64,000 nt of DNA from Haloprofundus salilacus (GTDB lineage Archaea > Halobacteriota > Halobacteria > Halobacteriales > Haloferacaceae). The stretch lies in the NCBI RefSeq assembly GCF_020150815.1, contig NZ_CP083723.1, forward strand, positions 186,001-250,000, read 5' to 3'. Shown here in pieces: positions 61,800-64,000 of the stretch. The notes beneath the pieces are model-generated. The model searched no databases, was not told the DNA's origin, and saw nothing but the letters and a program-made list of their open reading frames with translations. The first letter of the stretch is position 1, and each line of letters starts with the position of its first letter. A program made the position numbers and the translations under genes.

Positions 61800-63557
61800 A
61801 TGACCGACTACTTCGAGGTGCACGCCCGCGACGGGGCGGCCCGCCTCGGCGAACTCCGTCTCTCGGAGTCGCTTCCGACGCCCGCGCTCGTCGACGACGT
61901 GGTCGACGACACCGGGAGCCTCTGGGCGGCCGAACGCGAGGCCCCCGAGGGTGACGAGAACCGACTGACCGTGCTCCCGCACCGCGGCTTTCCCGCAGGA
62001 ACCCGCGAGGAGGTCAAGGAGTCGTTCGCCGTCGACTACCCCGACACCGACTACCCGAGCGCGGCCGTCGTCGCCTCCGACGCCGCCCGCGAAGTGGGAG
62101 CGGACGCATACATTCTCTCGGACGCTCACGGATTCGTCGGCCACGCCGCCGCGTTCAAAGATGCAGTTATCGAAGCCCGCGCGTCGCTGCCGGCCGACAC
62201 CGCGCTGTATCTCTCCGGCGTCGCTACGCCCACGAACGTCGCGACGCTCGCGTACGCGGGAGTTGACCTCGTGGATGCCAAGCGCGCCCGAGTGAAAGGG
62301 TTCGAGGGGAAATATCTCACGAGCGACGGCGAATACTTCCTCGAAGATCTCGACGAACTCCCGTGCGCCTGCTCGGCCTGTCTCGGCGGCGTCGAGGAGT
62401 TCACCCGCGAGGACTGCGCCGGACACAACGTCAACGTCCTGCGGGCGGAACTCGCCCGCGTACGACGCCGGATTCGCGACGGCCGACTCCGTGATTACGT
62501 AGAGGGACAGGCGCGTCACAACGTGTGGCTCACGGCGGCGTTCCGCGAGTTCGACCAGCAGTACAGCTACCTCGAACAGCGCACGCCGGTCATCCGCGAC
62601 TCGGAACTCACCGCCGCGACCGAAGATTCGCTGCGCCGCGTCGAGATTCAGCGCTTCGCCGAGCGGGTGACGACCAGATATCGAAATCGGTTTGACTCGC
62701 CGCTGGTGCTCGTCCCGTGTTCTGCCCGGAAGCCGTACAGCGAGTCCCAGAGCCACGGCCAGTACCACGACGCTATCCAGTTCCGCGCCCACCAGGTGTC
62801 GATGACCTCGCCCATCGGCGTCGTCCCGCAGGAACTCGAACTCACCTACCCCGCCCAGCACTACGACTCGGTGGTGACGGGCCGGTGGTCCGAAGACGAA
62901 AAGCGGTTCGTCGCCGAAGTGTTGGGGCGCTACCTCGAACGCAACGAGTACCCGCGCGTCGTCGCGCACGTCCCGCCGGAGGGGTACCGAGACATCGTCG
63001 AGCGTGTCGAAAAGCGGGTTGAGATGCCGTTCGAGTACACCGTCGAGGACCACCCGACGACGACGGAGTCGCTGGCGAACCTCGCGTCGACGCTCGCGGA
63101 CGAGCCGAAATATCGGAAACGAGAGCGCGAGCACAACACGGTGAAAGCCATCGCCGACTACCAATTCGGCGACGGCGCGGGCGACGCGCTCTTCTCGAAC
63201 GCGGACATCCGGATGACCAGTCGCTACCCGAAACTACAGGTCCGCGACGCCGACGGCGAGCAGCTGGCGACGATGGTGCCGCAGTACGGCGTGCTCTCCT
63301 TTACGCTCGCCGGCGCGCGACTGTGGGACGCCTCCGACGCGCCGACGAAGCGAATCGAGATAGACGGCTTCGTCCCCCACGGGAGCGTGCTCGCGCCCGG
63401 CGTCGTCGACGCCGACGAGGAGATCCGTCCGGGCGACGAGGTTGTCGTCGACGGCCCGAAGGCGTTCGCCGTCGCCAGAGCGGAGATGTCGGGTCCGGAG
63501 ATGGCTGAATCGACCCGCGGCGTCGCCGCCGAGGTCCGTCACGTCGACGAGAAATAA
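61800..63557 (+). CDS. arcS: Archaeosine synthase subunit alpha (ArcS)
   Basis: The protein has 585 residues. The N-terminal Tgt-like barrel has a reduced site. The middle has VLVPCSARKPYSESQSHGQY near 302, the PC-x-x-x-KPY-x-x-S-x-x-H signature. The PUA-like end is VQLATMVPQYG/VPHGSVLAPGVVDAD. ArcS converts preQ0 at position 15 to archaeosine with an amino donor. It lies 106 bp after tgtA, so the two successive enzymes of one pathway are adjacent. Confidence 0.92.
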   Translation: MTDYFEVHARDGAARLGELRLSESLPTPALVDDVVDDTGSLWAAEREAPEGDENRLTVLPHRGFPAGTREEVKESFAVDYPDTDYPSAAVVASDAAREVGADAYILSDAHGFVGHAAAFKDAVIEARASLPADTALYLSGVATPTNVATLAYAGVDLVDAKRARVKGFEGKYLTSDGEYFLEDLDELPCACSACLGGVEEFTREDCAGHNVNVLRAELARVRRRIRDGRLRDYVEGQARHNVWLTAAFREFDQQYSYLEQRTPVIRDSELTAATEDSLRRVEIQRFAERVTTRYRNRFDSPLVLVPCSARKPYSESQSHGQYHDAIQFRAHQVSMTSPIGVVPQELELTYPAQHYDSVVTGRWSEDEKRFVAEVLGRYLERNEYPRVVAHVPPEGYRDIVERVEKRVEMPFEYTVEDHPTTTESLANLASTLADEPKYRKREREHNTVKAIADYQFGDGAGDALFSNADIRMTSRYPKLQVRDADGEQLATMVPQYGVLSFTLAGARLWDASDAPTKRIEIDGFVPHGSVLAPGVVDADEEIRPGDEVVVDGPKAFAVARAEMSGPEMAESTRGVAAEVRHVDEK

Positions 63558-63906
63558 CGAGCGGAACGACCGTTCACGACCGTTCACGCAAGGAATTTTG
63601 GCGGCGTATTCGCGGCCCAAAAAGGCCTCTAACGCCGGAATTCTGAATTTTCCCCCGAAACGTCGAATTTCTCTGAAACAGTCGTGAATCCGTACAGGCT
63701 CCCCGTGGTCTGTGAATCACTCCCGAGGCCGTATCACGCCGGGACGAATCGACGCTTGCGGTTGGTTTCATCACCCCATAACGTGCACCAACTGGCTATT
63801 TATCAGGTGGACAGTTGTGGCTATTTATTCGATATCGCGCTGTAAGCACTTCCGTCGGAACACGGCCACCGGAACCGGGCCTCCGGACCGGGCCGACAGA
63901 CAAGCC
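63558..63906. other. Gap with duplicated TATA-like segment
   Basis: TGGCTATTTAT occurs twice, near 63791 and near 63819, 28 bp apart, ahead of the ATG at 63907. Both could be promoter TATA elements. No other gene or RNA is seen; the stretch before them has GCGGCCCAAAAAGGCCTC near 63611, a possible transcript end for arcS. Confidence 0.4.
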
Positions 63907-64000
63907 ATGTCACAGATCCAATACCACGGCAGCGATCTCCGTCGACAGGGTACCGTACCGAAGCGCCTCGCGCAAACGATCCGAGCGCAGATGGTTGCGG
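63907..64000 (+). CDS. Start of an unidentified gene, cut by the window end
   Basis: The ATG at 63907 opens MSQIQYHGSDLRRQGTVPKR, and the frame stays open to the end with basic residues (AQTIRAQMVA). A gene start is supported by the open frame and the upstream TATA copies; too little is present for a family call. Confidence 0.5.
   Translation, partial: MSQIQYHGSDLRRQGTVPKRLAQTIRAQMVA

Noticed and set aside
61557-63164. A 535-residue minus-strand open frame
   Set aside because: It is antisense to tgtA and arcS, both with clear motifs.

Overview
The window comes from a halophilic archaeon (Halobacteria), most likely a Haloferacales genome. The support is the acidic proteomes, a TrmY / archaeosine (TgtA + ArcS) tRNA-modification set, PGF-CTERM and PGF-pre-PGF surface proteins, a Tat-type lipobox on the peptide-binding protein, TATA-box promoters and leaderless or ATGA-overlapped starts. 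The genus cannot be fixed from sequence reading alone.

Layout. (1) 1-1.2 kb: two overlapping accessory genes, the first cut by the window edge. (2) 1.4-20.7 kb: a surface-glycan locus with three GT4 glycosyltransferases, one GT2 enzyme with a C-terminal membrane domain, three alkaline-phosphatase-superfamily enzymes, a large multi-pass membrane protein, a polysaccharide pyruvyl transferase, a MurB-like flavoenzyme, a Wzx-type flippase, a ROK sugar kinase and two sugar nucleotidyltransferases (one AglF-like). (3) 20.9-28.5 kb: a decayed accessory zone with small genes, a frameshifted HicA toxin gene beside an unrecognised partner, a fragment of a paralogue of that partner, three dispersed copies of a ~110-bp element with a hairpin and two TGGTGTGTCA boxes, and a 5'-truncated gene. 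(4) 28.6-48.1 kb: a multi-PAS histidine kinase, a LysE/GAP-like membrane protein, two surface proteins, a MacB-like ABC unit (one ATPase, two FtsX-type permeases), and a three-unit block of MoxR, DUF58, DUF4350-like, DUF4129-like and DUF1616-like genes. (5) 48.1 kb to the end: visibly more G/C-rich core chromosome with a five-gene peptide ABC importer operon, trmY with a CHY-zinc-finger gene, tRNA-Pro(CGG), an ATP-grasp enzyme, an arylsulfotransferase-like protein, a NUDIX hydrolase, tgtA, arcS and the start of a further gene.

How the parts may work together. Region 2 can supply nucleotide sugars (nucleotidyltransferases, ROK kinase), assemble a lipid-linked glycan (GT4/GT2), decorate it (pyruvyl transferase, AP-superfamily enzymes, MurB-like reductase) and flip it outward (Wzx). 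Region 4 resembles a chaperone/membrane system (MoxR with DUF58 and DUF4129 partners) placed beside large secreted substrates and a MacB-type ABC unit. I infer a cell-surface protein assembly or release function for it. The most unusual items are the MurB homologue in an organism with no peptidoglycan, the MoxR/ABC/surface-protein block, and the covarying hairpin repeat in the decayed zone.
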